Source: Penicillus capitatus (taxonomy: Eukaryota; Chlorophyta). From it: a DNA stretch of 64,000 nucleotides. A program made the position numbers and the translations under genes. Position 1 is the stretch's first letter, and each line of letters begins with the position of its first letter. Location of the stretch: NCBI GenBank assembly GCA_965649825.1, contig OZ287694.1, positions 2,232,001 to 2,296,000 of the forward strand, given 5' to 3'. Below are positions 45,801-56,442 of the stretch, piece after piece. The notes below the pieces were generated by a model. It did not search any database. It was not told the origin of the DNA and saw only the letters and a list, made by a program, of their open reading frames with translations.

Positions 45801-48441
45801 GCCTGAGAGAGGGTTTTTGGCAGAACTGAATGTGCTCTTAGAGTCAACAGATATCAGTGGAGAAACAGATTATCGGGCAATAGATGGAATTTTCAATGTG
45901 AATAATACTGTAGGAATTGGCATTGGACGAAATTCTGAGATCATTTTTCGGTATGGAGAGTTGGAGACAAACTTGACATTCTCCACCAGGAAATGCTTTC
46001 CTGGAGAGAACGAAGCGGGCTATGTCTGTCAGCCTTGTCCAGTGGATCGCTATTCCTTCGATACCTCCAGCACATGCAGAGACTGCGAGAATCATGCCAA
46101 ATGCAGTGGCAGATCCAGCCTTGTACCGATCGATGGCTATTGGCACTCGACTCCCTTCTCTCCACAGTTTCACGAATGCATCGTTAAAGAAGCTTGCGCG
46201 TATGAAAGCCGAAAGAGCGTAGGCAAGAATCGAGAGACAGCCTTGAAAGAATACTACGAAGACACCAGCAAGATATCTACTCGGATTTCTCATCTGGATG
46301 CGTATCTCTCGGGGACAGAGGCGACACCGCCTGTGTACAATGACTATTTTCAATGCTCCGACGGGTATCGTGGTATTCTGTGCGGTTCTTGCGAAGCGGG
46401 TTATTGGCATTTTGCTGGAGGCGAATGTCTCAAGTGCCCAAGATATCGAGTATGGTCGGTCATACTGACGCTCTTGGCAGCATCGATCGCATTTGTATTG
46501 CTGGCTGTTAACATATTCTTGACGTTCAGTTCGGCAAGAAAGCAGATCTGGGTCGCTATGGCAAAGACAAGACAAGCTCAGCAAGCCTCGTCCTCATGCA
46601 ATGCCGATGGGCAGGCAGACTTCAGCAGCCGTCCAGATCAGAGCAGAAGGCGCTTGACAGGAATCACCCGGTTAAAACTCAGTATGGCTTAGGTGTTACG
46701 CTTCTCTATGACTGTGACGTCGCTTTGGCTCTTAGGACGACGACCAATGTCGCCCACACAGGGAAGGAAGCAACGCGATCCCTTAATTACCGATCACATC
46801 GTTGCCGTCGAAAAACTGACAGAAATCGCCAAGGTTCACAATCTTTCTTTTATCAGCTATGTGCATCCTTTCTTCCATCCTGCAGATTCTGGTCAACTAT
46901 GTGCAAGTAACGACTTTGGGGTTGGGTATTAACACGAAGTGGCCGTCAATCATCAAACAGTTTCTCTCATGCCTGAGTCATTTCTGCGGAGGCATCCTCA
47001 GTTCTGTGCTAACGGCGATGTGTCTATAGATTTCCTGGTGGCGACAACGAACGGAACATACTACGCCCCTCTCGAGTGTACTCTCGAATCGAAAGTCCAG
47101 AACGGAGAAGAAGGACCCGATACGATCAAGGCCCTCTGGTTACGCGTCTCCTTTCCATTGTTTTTCTGGTCAGTGATCATCATCAGCCGACCACTGTTCC
47201 GTTGGTGTCTCCATCGGCCCCAGCACAAAATTCCGGAAGGATCGAGAAGAATGCGTACCTGGGACACAGACGACGGACCAGCGACCGATGACAACGGCGA
47301 CGTGCCCGGAACCACTTACCTCATTGTTGTGACGCTCGTCACCTTGTATTTTTCTTTCATCGACTTTGCATCCGAGTTTATGAAGGCAGTGAACTGCATC
47401 AGAGTGGACAACAACGCATCGGATCCACCAAACACGTACGATCGTTATGCCTTGGAGACGGGTTTTGTCTGGAGAGAAGACACCAGTCTCCATTGCTTTA
47501 GAGGACGTCACATCGCCACTGGGATCTTCGGAATCTTCGGTCTGTGTGTTCTCGCCATGCTCGTCGGTCTGATGGTCGCTTGGATGTGGATAAATCAGAA
47601 GAGAGTCATGACCAAAGATCAGCCGAACAAGACAGATCGGTCTGTAACGGAAGATCCCAATTTCATTGCCCGCTACGGCTTTATCTACCAAGGTTACAGG
47701 CAGGAAGGTCTGGCCATGTGCTGGGAAGCGGTCATCACATTGAGAAAGGGACTTGTCGTGGCAGCTGTTGTCTTCGCCTCGAGGAAGGGACCAAACCTTC
47801 AAGCTGCTCTGGGATTGGGAGTCCTCATCGTTGCCGTGACGATGCATTGGCTAGTTATGCCTTACATGGTGCACGAACCAGCACACCCCAACGTCCCAAA
47901 CGACGCCGAGAGTTTGTACGACAGCGCAGACAACGGCAGCTCTTCAGCGCTCCACGACAACGAGCCGTCTCGGACGCACTCTGCTTCCCTGTACGATCGA
48001 TGGGTGAAGTGGCAGAATCGCATCTCGCACAACGCGCTGGAAGCTGGATCGCTGCTCATGTCGATCTCGATTTTCTATTCCGCCGTTGTATTTGGAGATT
48101 CTGGAACAACGGGAGCTGGAAAGGCGACGCTGGCAACGGCCGTTTTTACTCTCAACCTGTTGTATTTTGTCTACGTTCTCTATCGCCTCTACGCAGGGCT
48201 GCAATTGGCTCTGGACATGCATTTTATATTCATAGAGTCTTCTCCTGACTTTGCCGAGCTGGAGATCACGTTTCCTAAAGGAGGGGGGCTGCTGGCCCTT
48301 ATCAGCAAGCTTGTTGCTGCTCTTAGATTCCAACGCCACCATGGTGATCTGGTACAGAAGCACACCATGCGTGAGTTTTCTGAGGCCGATCAACGCACAA
48401 CGGAAATGGAGTATGGAATCCAAATGACAAGGCGAGAATGA
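42865..48441 (+). pseudogene. Secreted parallel beta-helix / Cys-rich / multi-pass membrane protein, right copy, 1-bp frameshift
   Basis: Exons: 42865-42961, 43099-43345, 43393-44827, 44881-45166, 45214-45503, 45557-46681, 46736-46833, 46886-46976, 47030-48441. Architecture as in the left copy, and here the C-terminal part is complete: seven or so hydrophobic spans (LFFWSVIIISRPLF, YLIVVTLVTLYFSFIDF, GIFGIFGLCVLAMLVGLMV and others) ending in a polar tail. The KILVNYVQV segment made by the intron 46834-46885 is typical of GCC2/GCC3 membrane proteins. Intron 43346-43392 is GC-AG. Exon lengths sum to 5081, one less than a multiple of three, because exon 6 lost a base in the run near 45826 relative to the left copy (CGCCTGAGAGAGGGTTTTTG versus a longer left version). 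Otherwise open, so this is a recent pseudogene, or the base is a sequencing error. Confidence 0.72.
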
Positions 48442-48537
48442 ACGCAAACATATACCGCTTAGCACACGCACAATTTGGATTGGGTTCTTGTTGACAACTG
48501 TTTGTGTAACACGCTCCGTTATGTGTTAGGATATTGT

Positions 48538-49056
48538 CTATCCACAGCACAGATGTGCGCTTTCCTCAATCCTTTGAGAGAACACGGCAGAGCTCTTGTT
48601 GACAGTTTGAGTCCCAATGATTCCATCCACACAGACGGTAGGGCGAGGGAAGTGTTTTTTGGCGAGGTCAAGGCATAGAGACATTGATTGGTCTTCCCGA
48701 ATTCGATGTTTGTCGGTTATGCTGGGGCTGAAGAGATCCCTGTCCGGTGCCTGGCTCTGAGTCGAGAAAGCCGTTTCCTTCTGCAGATAGGCTTTGATCA
48801 GATGCATGACTTCGCTTCTGATACTCTCGGCTTGGTGCAATGCTTGCCATGCGCTCTGCAGTCGTGTTAAGGAAGAAAGCTGCTGTTCCTTATTCTGACG
48901 CTTCATGATTTTCTGCAGACGACGGAAAACCTCTCTCTCATCCGTCACGACCCTTGGCTTCGATGTGTACCAGACTCGTACAGGAACACTGATCGCCAGC
49001 TGGCAAACGCACCAGGGCGATGCTCGTCTTTCCAGAGACATCCGCCTCGACACGTG
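48538..49056 (-). CDS. Hypothetical coiled-coil protein, 3' exon downstream of LINE insertion
   Basis: The minus frame from 49056 to the TAG at 48538 encodes a basic, helical region (EVFRRLQKIMKRQNKEQQL, RLQSAWQALHQAE) then a polar tail. Removing a LINE at 52500-49084 and one 14-bp duplication rebuilds a normal 47-nt intron between an exon ending at 52535 and this one: GTGGGATTC... to ...ACTCAAG. The joined frame reads IVLLY-HVSRRMSLERR. No family recognised. Confidence 0.5.
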   Translation of the reverse strand, partial: HVSRRMSLERRASPWCVCQLAISVPVRVWYTSKPRVVTDEREVFRRLQKIMKRQNKEQQLSSLTRLQSAWQALHQAESIRSEVMHLIKAYLQKETAFSTQSQAPDRDLFSPSITDKHRIREDQSMSLCLDLAKKHFPRPTVCVDGIIGTQTVNKSSAVFSQRIEESAHLCCG

Positions 49057-49069
49057 CTTGAGTGTTTTG

Positions 49070-49083
49070 TCGACCATAGGGTT
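49070..49083. repeat. LINE target-site duplication, 3' side (TCGACCATAGGGTT)
   Basis: Identical to 52501-52514. Confidence 0.85.
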
Positions 49084-52000
49084 AATTAATTAATTGGCGG
49101 TGCTTACATCCCCTTTTTGGAAACATCAGAGGAGGGGTCGAGACCGAGTTTTCGTACATTAGTGTTCCGAGTTCACAATGTTAGCACCATTTTCTCCCAT
49201 CAGAATTCCAATCTTGGGCTATTTTGTCTAGGAATGCCGCCAAGGAGTGAGGGGCGTTCCATAGGGGTTGAGATTGATCTTCTGCTTGTGACGCGTTCTG
49301 GAATGTCAGGCGGTCATGCACATACCGAGAGCAAGAATAGAGTAGGTGATCTCTATCCTCGTTTCCTTGGCCGCATGCGCAGGTGGCTTCTGTGTCTGAG
49401 AGGTTGAATCTCCTCAGATACCCCTTCGAGGGGAAGTGGTTGGCGAGGAATTGGTTGATCCTGGAGGCTTGACTTCGTTGAAGTCTTCGTGACGGGAAGT
49501 GTCCTTTTCCTACTGGTGGGTGCAGGTCGAGTACCGCCCTTCCTTTGTCTGCGTTCTTCAGTAACTCTTGGGCCTGACTGTTGAGGAAGAAGCTGATGTG
49601 TCTTTTACACCAGCCTAAATCTGTATAGGTAGCGTTTCTCAGCTTCGACCAGTCTTTGGTTAGGAGTTGCTCTGCAGCTTGCTTTGCCGCTTGGTAAGGG
49701 CTTCTGCCTGCTTTCCAGTTCTGCGTGTACCAGTTCACTCGGTTGCCGGCTAGACACCAGTTGATCCACCAGGTTTGGATGTGGTGCATGTCTTCTGTCA
49801 CGTTGAATGGGGACGTGAGTTCCTTCTTGTACGTCTTTAGCCTGGTTATGATTCCGAGGGACTGTGGCAGAGTCTCAGAGTGGAGAAGGCCGCTCAGAGC
49901 GAGGAGAGCTTCCCGGAGGCTCAGGATCACCGCCGCTCGTACTGATTGGTGCGGTGTTACTATGATACCACTTCCCGTTCGTTCTGCTGGCCCTGTCAGT
50001 TGCCAAACCACGAGAGTTCTTCTTCCTGAGGCAGAAGGCTGTTCAGCTTCCGCGATTGCAAGGATCCAGGTTGGTCTGGGGTCTTGTGCGTCTTCCTCTG
50101 ATTCCAGTGCCGCTAGCTGTTCGGGGGGAAAGCTGCAGAGACGTCGTGTTGGGAGGTTGATGGCAGAGCCGTTCGGGAGGCTGCGGTGCCATTGTCTTGC
50201 TGTGATGTGCCGACGGTGAGTCGCAGGGCTGTGGTCTTCCAGAGACACCAAATCTGATATCGTATGTGGGGTCTTCCCTTTGTCTCGTCGCAGGTGATCA
50301 TAGAGGATTTTCCGGCGTATCTCCATTTGTGCTGGGAGAAGACCTGCAAGCGCATAGACCGCTTCGTACGAAGTCGTTCTGAGGCATCCCGTGATGAGAA
50401 GTCCTGCTTGTCTGATCGTGCGGTTGATGATGAGCAAGTGGTAGGCAGAGTCTTGCACCTTGCTCAGCACTTCAGCTCCGTAGTATAGGGCAGGTTCCAG
50501 TGCCTTCGTGGTGAGTTGCCACATGGCTTCGGGGGCGAAGCCCCATGTCTTCGAGGAAAGTCTTTTGATGAGTGCCAGGCGTTCCCGTGTGCGTTGTTGT
50601 GCGTGACGGAGGTGGGGCTTCCATGAGAGCCGTTCGTCGAGGATGACACCCAGGTATCTGCAGCTTTGCACGGTTTCAAGACGGGTTGGTCCGATCTGAA
50701 GCGGAAGCATGGCTGTCCTTCGTGTCTTGTGGAAGCGGATGGTGAGGCACTTCGATTCCGAAAACTGCATTCCTGCCTCTTCACTCCACCTAACGAGATG
50801 ATTGAGAGCTTCCTGTGTACGGTTCTGAGCTGCTTCTTCAGAGTAGGCGCTACACAACAAGAGTATGTCGTCAGCATACGCTTGAACGTGAACACCGTTC
50901 CCCTTCGGTATCTGTAGGGCTGCGTTGACTCCTAGGATGAACAGCAGAGGGCTTAATGGGGAGCCCTGCGGGACTCCAGCCTGGGTTGTTGTTGAGTGGC
51001 TTCGTCCGTCAATTTGCAACTCTGCCGTGCGGTGTTTGAGAAAATCCTGGCACCAGCGTCTCAAGTACAGCGGGGCTTCCATTCGGTTGAGTGTGTCCAC
51101 GAGGTACGGCCTGCTGATGGTGTCAAAAGCTGCCTTGAGATCCAGAGTCACCCCATAGACAACAGAGCCTGTTTCCAGCTGGCTTTCAATCCAATCTGTG
51201 GCCGTAAGAAGCGCATCTGTCGTGCTCCGTGTTGGGCGGAATCCGAACTGGTTTGGGTCGAGTTTGTGGTTGTGTTCTGCCCAGTATTTAAGGCGGTTTG
51301 CTACCAGCTTTTCCATGCCTTTCGCGATGGTGTTGAGGAGGCTGATCGGCCTCAGCTTGGAGACTTCATTGCTGGGGTTAGTTCCCTTGTTCAGCGCGAT
51401 AACCTGTGAGTGTTTCCAGTGTCTGGGACAGGAACCGAGTCTGAAGCTGGCGGTGGCCATTTGCTTGAGATGCGGGCCCAGGAGGCTCATGGTGCGTCTA
51501 TATAGCGCAGTAGGGATTCCGTCCGCTCCCGGAGCCGCAAGAGAGCGGCCGGTGCAGAAGGCTTTCCAGGCTTCGAGCTCTGAGACAATCGGAGGAAGGG
51601 CATTGTTCATGGGGCGAACTGGTCCTGTTGTTCTGTCCTCATCGTCCTGGAGGCATGTCCCTGCGGAGGGGAAGAATTTCCTTTGAAGGGCCTCGGCGAT
51701 GTCTTTTGAGTCGAGGAGCAAGGTTCCGCTCGGATCCGTGACAAAGTCCAGTGCTGGGCGGGGCTGGGCTTGAGAAACTTTCTTGAAGGTTTGCCAAAGT
51801 TCTGAGTGTGTCTGTGAGTTCGACTCCAAGAATTCCCTCCATGCCTCGGTCTTGGCTTGTTTGATACCTTGTTTAAGCGTGAATCTGGCTTCTGCAACTT
51901 GGTTGTTCAAGATGTCCGGGCTCCATCCGTATCGTCTTCGGTGATGCTGTCGCCTTCTAATCGCACGTTTGAGTGCCCTGTATTGGATATCAAGCTCGGC

Positions 52001-52500
52001 CGACCACCAGTGTTTCCTTGGCTTTCTCGCGCCTGTCCGGGGAACGTGCGGCCGTGCAACTTCCTGCAGAAGAGCTGTGAATGCTTCTGTCTGACGCTCG
52101 AAAGCTGCTCCCGTGCTTAGTGTTGACCAGATTTCCGGACCAGGGAAGTCCGACAGCTCTTGCTCAAGAGAGTCGTGTATGGCTGGCCAGTCTGCTCTGC
52201 GCCAGTTCGGGCGGGTTGCGTCCTTGGGGAGAGCGGCATGGTGCCATTGTATCGTCTCGACTATGTGGTGATCCGAGAGTGAGACCAGGTCAGTTCTGAC
52301 CGACCAGGTGCACTGTTCACTCATGCCTTCGGAACACATGGTGAGGTCGATCCAACTGGAGCCCTGCGTGGAGGCGAAGGTGGGCGGGCAGGGAAATCGA
52401 TTAAGAATCGAGAGGTGATAGTCGTCACACAGGTCCAGGATTTTGTCTGCCTTGTTGGTTGTCGGCTCGTCCTCAGGGCCCCACTGCGGATGGCGGGAAT
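49084..52500 (-). mobile_element. 5'-truncated LINE (non-LTR) retrotransposon, 3417 bp
   Basis: Flanked by the exact 14-bp duplication TCGACCATAGGGTT (49070-49083 and 52501-52514). The minus-strand 3' end finishes in a short (AATT)n tail (49084-49095), as is common in LINEs. The coding part starts inside the endonuclease domain, so about its first half is missing: classical 5' truncation. The insertion lies within a 47-nt intron of the host gene and in the same orientation. Confidence 0.85.
49181..52500 (-). CDS. LINE ORF2: endonuclease C-terminus, reverse transcriptase, CCHC end
   Basis: About 1106 codons without a stop. Order: the end of an APE-type endonuclease (GSSWIDLTMCS, then LVSLSDHHIVE), a full reverse transcriptase (FGFRPTRSTTDALL, GVTLDLKAAFDTISR, GVPQGSPLSPLLF, and the catalytic QAYADDILLL), the thumb, a middle region where an RNase H would lie but without clear catalytic acids, and a C-terminal CACGQGNEDRDHLLYSC knuckle-like motif. 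It resembles Tad/Jockey/I-type elements. The frame also runs upstream into host sequence by chance. It carries out target-primed reverse transcription; this truncated copy cannot move by itself. Confidence 0.85.
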
Positions 52501-52514
52501 TCGACCATAGGGTT
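52501..52514. repeat. LINE target-site duplication, 5' side (TCGACCATAGGGTT)
   Basis: Identical to 49070-49083. Confidence 0.85.
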
Positions 52515-52534
52515 GTGATAGCACAGAATCCCAC

Positions 52535-53050
52535 ATAGAGCAGGACGATCCTGACGCCGCAGGCACTTTCGTCGTAGCTCCAAACGATCTCCACGACGAT
52601 GTCTCGAAGCAGTGGCATGATTCGATGATCGACGGACGCCTTCGAGGCATTCACAGACACAGAGCGCCACGCCTTGAAAGACGGCGAAGCGTTTCTCGAG
52701 CGCCGCTCCTCCAGTCGTGTCTTCTCGGCGAGACGCATCCGCTTCACGTATCTCCCCTTGAGGATCCTTACCATGTAAGGTGCTTACGCTTGCTCGAGGA
52801 TTCCCTGGACGTCAGAACGCGACACTCTCGTATCTCTGCATTCAGCTTCTCGCTGTCGCGATGAAACTGCTCCTCGACGCTGAGTCTCCTGGTTTCGAGA
52901 TGCTTTCTGTCTTCACGCCCACGCCCGAACACGCGTTGCCACATCGACGTGTGCCAACCATCTCTGACACACTCTGTCGAGAAGCGGCTCCGTCGTTGTT
53001 TATGAGCTGAGGAATGCGGCGAATACCGGTTGCTGATGTGACGGTTGGCA
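52535..53050 (-). CDS. Hypothetical coiled-coil protein, 5' part upstream of LINE insertion
   Basis: Minus-strand coding upstream of the LINE. A good frame runs HLETRRLSVEEQFHRDSEKL then EIRECRVLTSRESSSKR. It then crosses a probable short intron near 52785-52755 into RYVKRMRLAEKTRLEERRSR and SYDESACGVRIVLLY, which ends at the donor 52535/52534. Composition (basic, Glu/Arg-rich, helical) matches the exon at 49056-48538. The 5' end and first intron are not settled. No family recognised. Confidence 0.4.
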
Positions 53051-53629
53051 TCGATCGCGGAGTCGCTCTCCGCGATTCTCCTTACTGAAGAAAAGCGTGA
53101 ACGGCGGCTTGCCTGTTGCTCTACGAAGCTTCTCCGCTACCTACGCCTCAAAACGCGTTCGGCAGCAATGGCTCGTTGAGTGTACCATGTCCCGTCCAGT
53201 TCTCCAAAGAATGAGGTTCATTGGCGGCGCGGAAACGATGAGAAGCTACGATGCATTTTGTCGTTAAATCCGTGCAGACCGTCGCCATTTGTCCCCCCCT
53301 GCACAAGGCGAGCTCTTTGAAGAGCGAAATTCGATATTCTGCCGTCTAAACCTTAAAAGCGCTAGCTGCTATCTCAAAATGGACACGGCAGGTGCATTGT
53401 ACAGCCGGCGCGATTCGGCCGACTTGTGGCCTTTTTAACAGTCGCCCTGTTCCTCTCTGTCCATAGGCAATGTTGAGCTCGCATACCGCGTCGGAGACGT
53501 CGTTTCTGGCCGATACCGCGTCGAAGAGAGCCTCCTGAGTCCGAAGAACACAACGATATGCCGCGTACTTTCTTGTACCGTCTTCTGACGCGAAGCTAAA
53601 TCGAGGCGCTTTTGCCGCGTTTCTAGTGT

Positions 53630-54820
53630 ATGCGCATCTGCGACGGAAGCGAAATCGTTTTCGACTGTTTCTCTCTGAAGGGCACACTGCCTCCGTACGA
53701 CTCCGACGCTTACGAGAATACGAAGACGGTGATTCCGGCCAACCGCCTTGCGCCTTCTGTGAACACCGCTGTTTTCGCAGAAGCTGTTGGCGGAGTACGG
53801 CGATGTCGAGCTTCTGCGACCGGACTGGTTTGAGACAGAGGAGGGAGACGACAAGTGCTTCCACGTCATCACCGTAAAACTTCACTCTCCGGCCTCTTGA
53901 TATCGACGGGGCTGCTTGACAGCGACGGCGCATCTGTTCGCTGCGCACGACCTGCTGCAGAACGACCGTTCATCCCTCTCGGTAAGCCGACCTCCCGAAT
54001 TCCACGCTCAGGTCTCCGACGCAGACGCGGAATCGCGGCCGACGTGAAGCCCGGACCCGGAGAGTCCCGCCTGTCGCTCAAAAGATACGGAGCATGCTTT
54101 CTCGAAGTCGAGATTCCACCACAGTGGCCATTAATGAGTCCGTTATCTCACTCTTTTCCAATGTTATGACTTCCGGTGTCTGTCAGGTAAATGGTGGATA
54201 ATTATGCTCATTGCGTTCAGCACCATCTTTCTGGCATCTCTCGGAGTCGTCTGCTACGCGTCGTACCTCGTCATCTCACACATCATCGATCAGGGTACAC
54301 ACTTTCCCGATGGAGTGACCTTGATGCCTGCTTCTAGGGGATCACTGTCGCATCTTCATCTTAGTGCTTCCCTTGGCGATCGTTATCGCCATGCCCTTTG
54401 TCTTCTGCCTGGTACTCTTTGGCCGCCAGTACCTGAGGGTCACGTATACCGATTTCGAGATCAGAAGGACAATGGGACTGCCGGATCGCCGCCCGTCGGA
54501 GGTCGATGATCCAGAGACTGGGTGGCGAGCTTCTGCCATCGACAGACGCTTGAGGACGCAGGTAAAAGGCAAGACGAAATACCTCCAGGGAGCAGGGGTA
54601 AGTGGAGAAGATCTCTCTCTAAACAGAAACCACCGTTTGCTGATCGCAGGTGGATGACAAATGGACCGGTTGTTCAAAGCTGAGCGTCCTGCTCCTGGAC
54701 GAAAGCCCCAAGACACACCTGGTTTTCCCAAGTCTTTCCAACGCGGAGCAGCAATGGATCGCAGAGGAGGTCAATACTGTCCTAGCGAATATCCGAAACA
54801 ACGTGCCGATGAGCCCATGA
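53630..54820 (+). CDS. Hypothetical membrane protein, N-terminal exons uncertain
   Basis: The reliable part is three exons, 54204-54294, 54338-54597, 54650-54820: two hydrophobic spans (MLIAFSTIFLASLGVVCYA and FILVLPLAIVIAMPFVFCLV), then a soluble tail ending PSLSNAEQQWIAEEVNTVL, as in small membrane proteins with a C-terminal PH-like or coiled tail. Upstream plus-strand stretches look coding: 53630-53728 (MRICDGSEIVFDCFSLKG), a 51-nt intron, then KLLAEYGDVELLRPDWFE from 53780. I cannot join them to the membrane part in one frame, so they may be a separate gene. No family recognised. Confidence 0.4.
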
Positions 54821-56442
54821 GATGATCTCCACACACTGATTACATTTCTTAGTTCATTTCATCTTTGGTACTTGCCACGTCAGCTAAAACGCCGTTAGTG
54901 ATTAGAATCACATTATCAGTTCTCCGTAACGTACGATAGAAGTATGAGGTAACGAGGGGAGCGATTTTCAGACCGAATCCAAGCTCACACGCTTCTGGCT
55001 CATGAGTTGAGCAATTTAAGATGAACTCAGTTTCCGAATCTTGTGAAATGAACGTGTTCTTGAACAAATGTGCTGCCGTGTACTATCATCTTGATGAAGC
55101 ATGTTTATTTAAAACCCATTTCGAGTAGATGTCGTACGGCTTATGGTTTAAGCGACACCTTCAGACGACGTCTTCGTCATCGCACCATTCGTTGCCGCGT
55201 TCTCCGTTTCTGCTTCTCAGCTGCATTCTATTCTGAACTTGATGAGAAACGCAAGGTAGCAAGCTGCATTGTCCCCGTGCCCGCAGGCATTGCGCGATGC
55301 AGAGCCGCAGCTGATAGTCCCTGGCGCGACCGGGCGATCACGGGGTTGCGTTCGTGCGCCAGTTCCCTTCTTCCTTAAAGTACGAAGACCTGGCCGAAAG
55401 AGTAGCTATCGGAGATGCGCCATCCAAGAGGGCACCGAGACATCTACGTCTGTCTGTCGTCTGGATAGCCACCGACAATCACCGTGGCAAACCTTCATCC
55501 TTCCTCTGCTGTCCGATTCGGAATCTTGTTCGTATCATCATCTTTCGCGTCGACCTACGAAACCTTTCGCTTTCGTTTTTTCCGCTCGCTTTCCGCACAA
55601 CGAAGATCTCTGTCGTTTTATCTGGTTACTTTCCCATCCGTGGTTTCTGCGCCTGTACACGAGTAACTTCAAGACACCTGACCTTCTTTGACTGCCAGGA
55701 GCTTCGACTCCACGTTCCTTGTGCTCTTTCCCATTGAGTATTCGACCCTTTCGCTCTATGGTCTACAGCCATCGTTACTTTCCCTCTCTCATGCTTCTAA
55801 CGTGACCTATCGTCACATTTCTCGACTCCGTTCGATCCTTTTATAGTAGTCAACTTCGCGGGCTCATAGCATTTGGACCGTGTCATGGATTGTAGCGGAG
55901 CCACTGAAAGCATACCGGAATACGTTTCCGTGAGCATCATCTTGTACAATCTGCGCCTCTGATGTTTAACCTAAAAGGGTCTGTAAGCACGACCAACTTT
56001 ATTATCTTGTACAATCTGTTCGGCAGATGCGCTAGGAACTGGACACGGTTTGCTCAGAAGGTTTTGCATTTCCGCTCATTATCAACATGCTTTCCATTCT
56101 TACACGATTCCTCCCATGAACGGTCACACACTGTTTCAAATTATTGTCGGCTTCGACCCATCGTAGCGGAAAAAAGAGTTACGCAAAGACAGTGACGATA
56201 GAAAACACGAATCACAAAGATCAACGACAGCAATAGCCATCGGGAATCAAATCAACACATGGTAATTATGCGTCATGCTAAGGCACATTATTCCTAAGTC
56301 TCGGTGGCATTTGAGGAGATTTATGCAGCTAAGCAATGAAAGAGGCGACAGCGAGTGTGTTGCCTATTCTTCGATTTTTCTTTATACAAAAGCAGAAACG
56401 ACGTCACACAGGGCTCGAAGCATACAATAGTGGACCGACGGA
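54821..56442. other. Spacer, nothing assigned
   Basis: Only short unsupported frames (for example plus 55269-55691). The phrase ATCTTGTACAATCTG occurs twice, near 55940 and 56005; too little to call a repeat family. Confidence 0.4.

Noticed and set aside
46690-46692. In-frame TAG in both beta-helix copies after the Cys-rich module
   Set aside because: It falls inside a 54-nt GT-AG intron (46682-46735; left 793-740) whose removal keeps the frame, so it is not a lesion or a recoding site.
1-48441. Inverted copies as an assembly artefact
   Set aside because: The copies differ by many substitutions, indels and three insertions with target duplications, so they are true paralogues.
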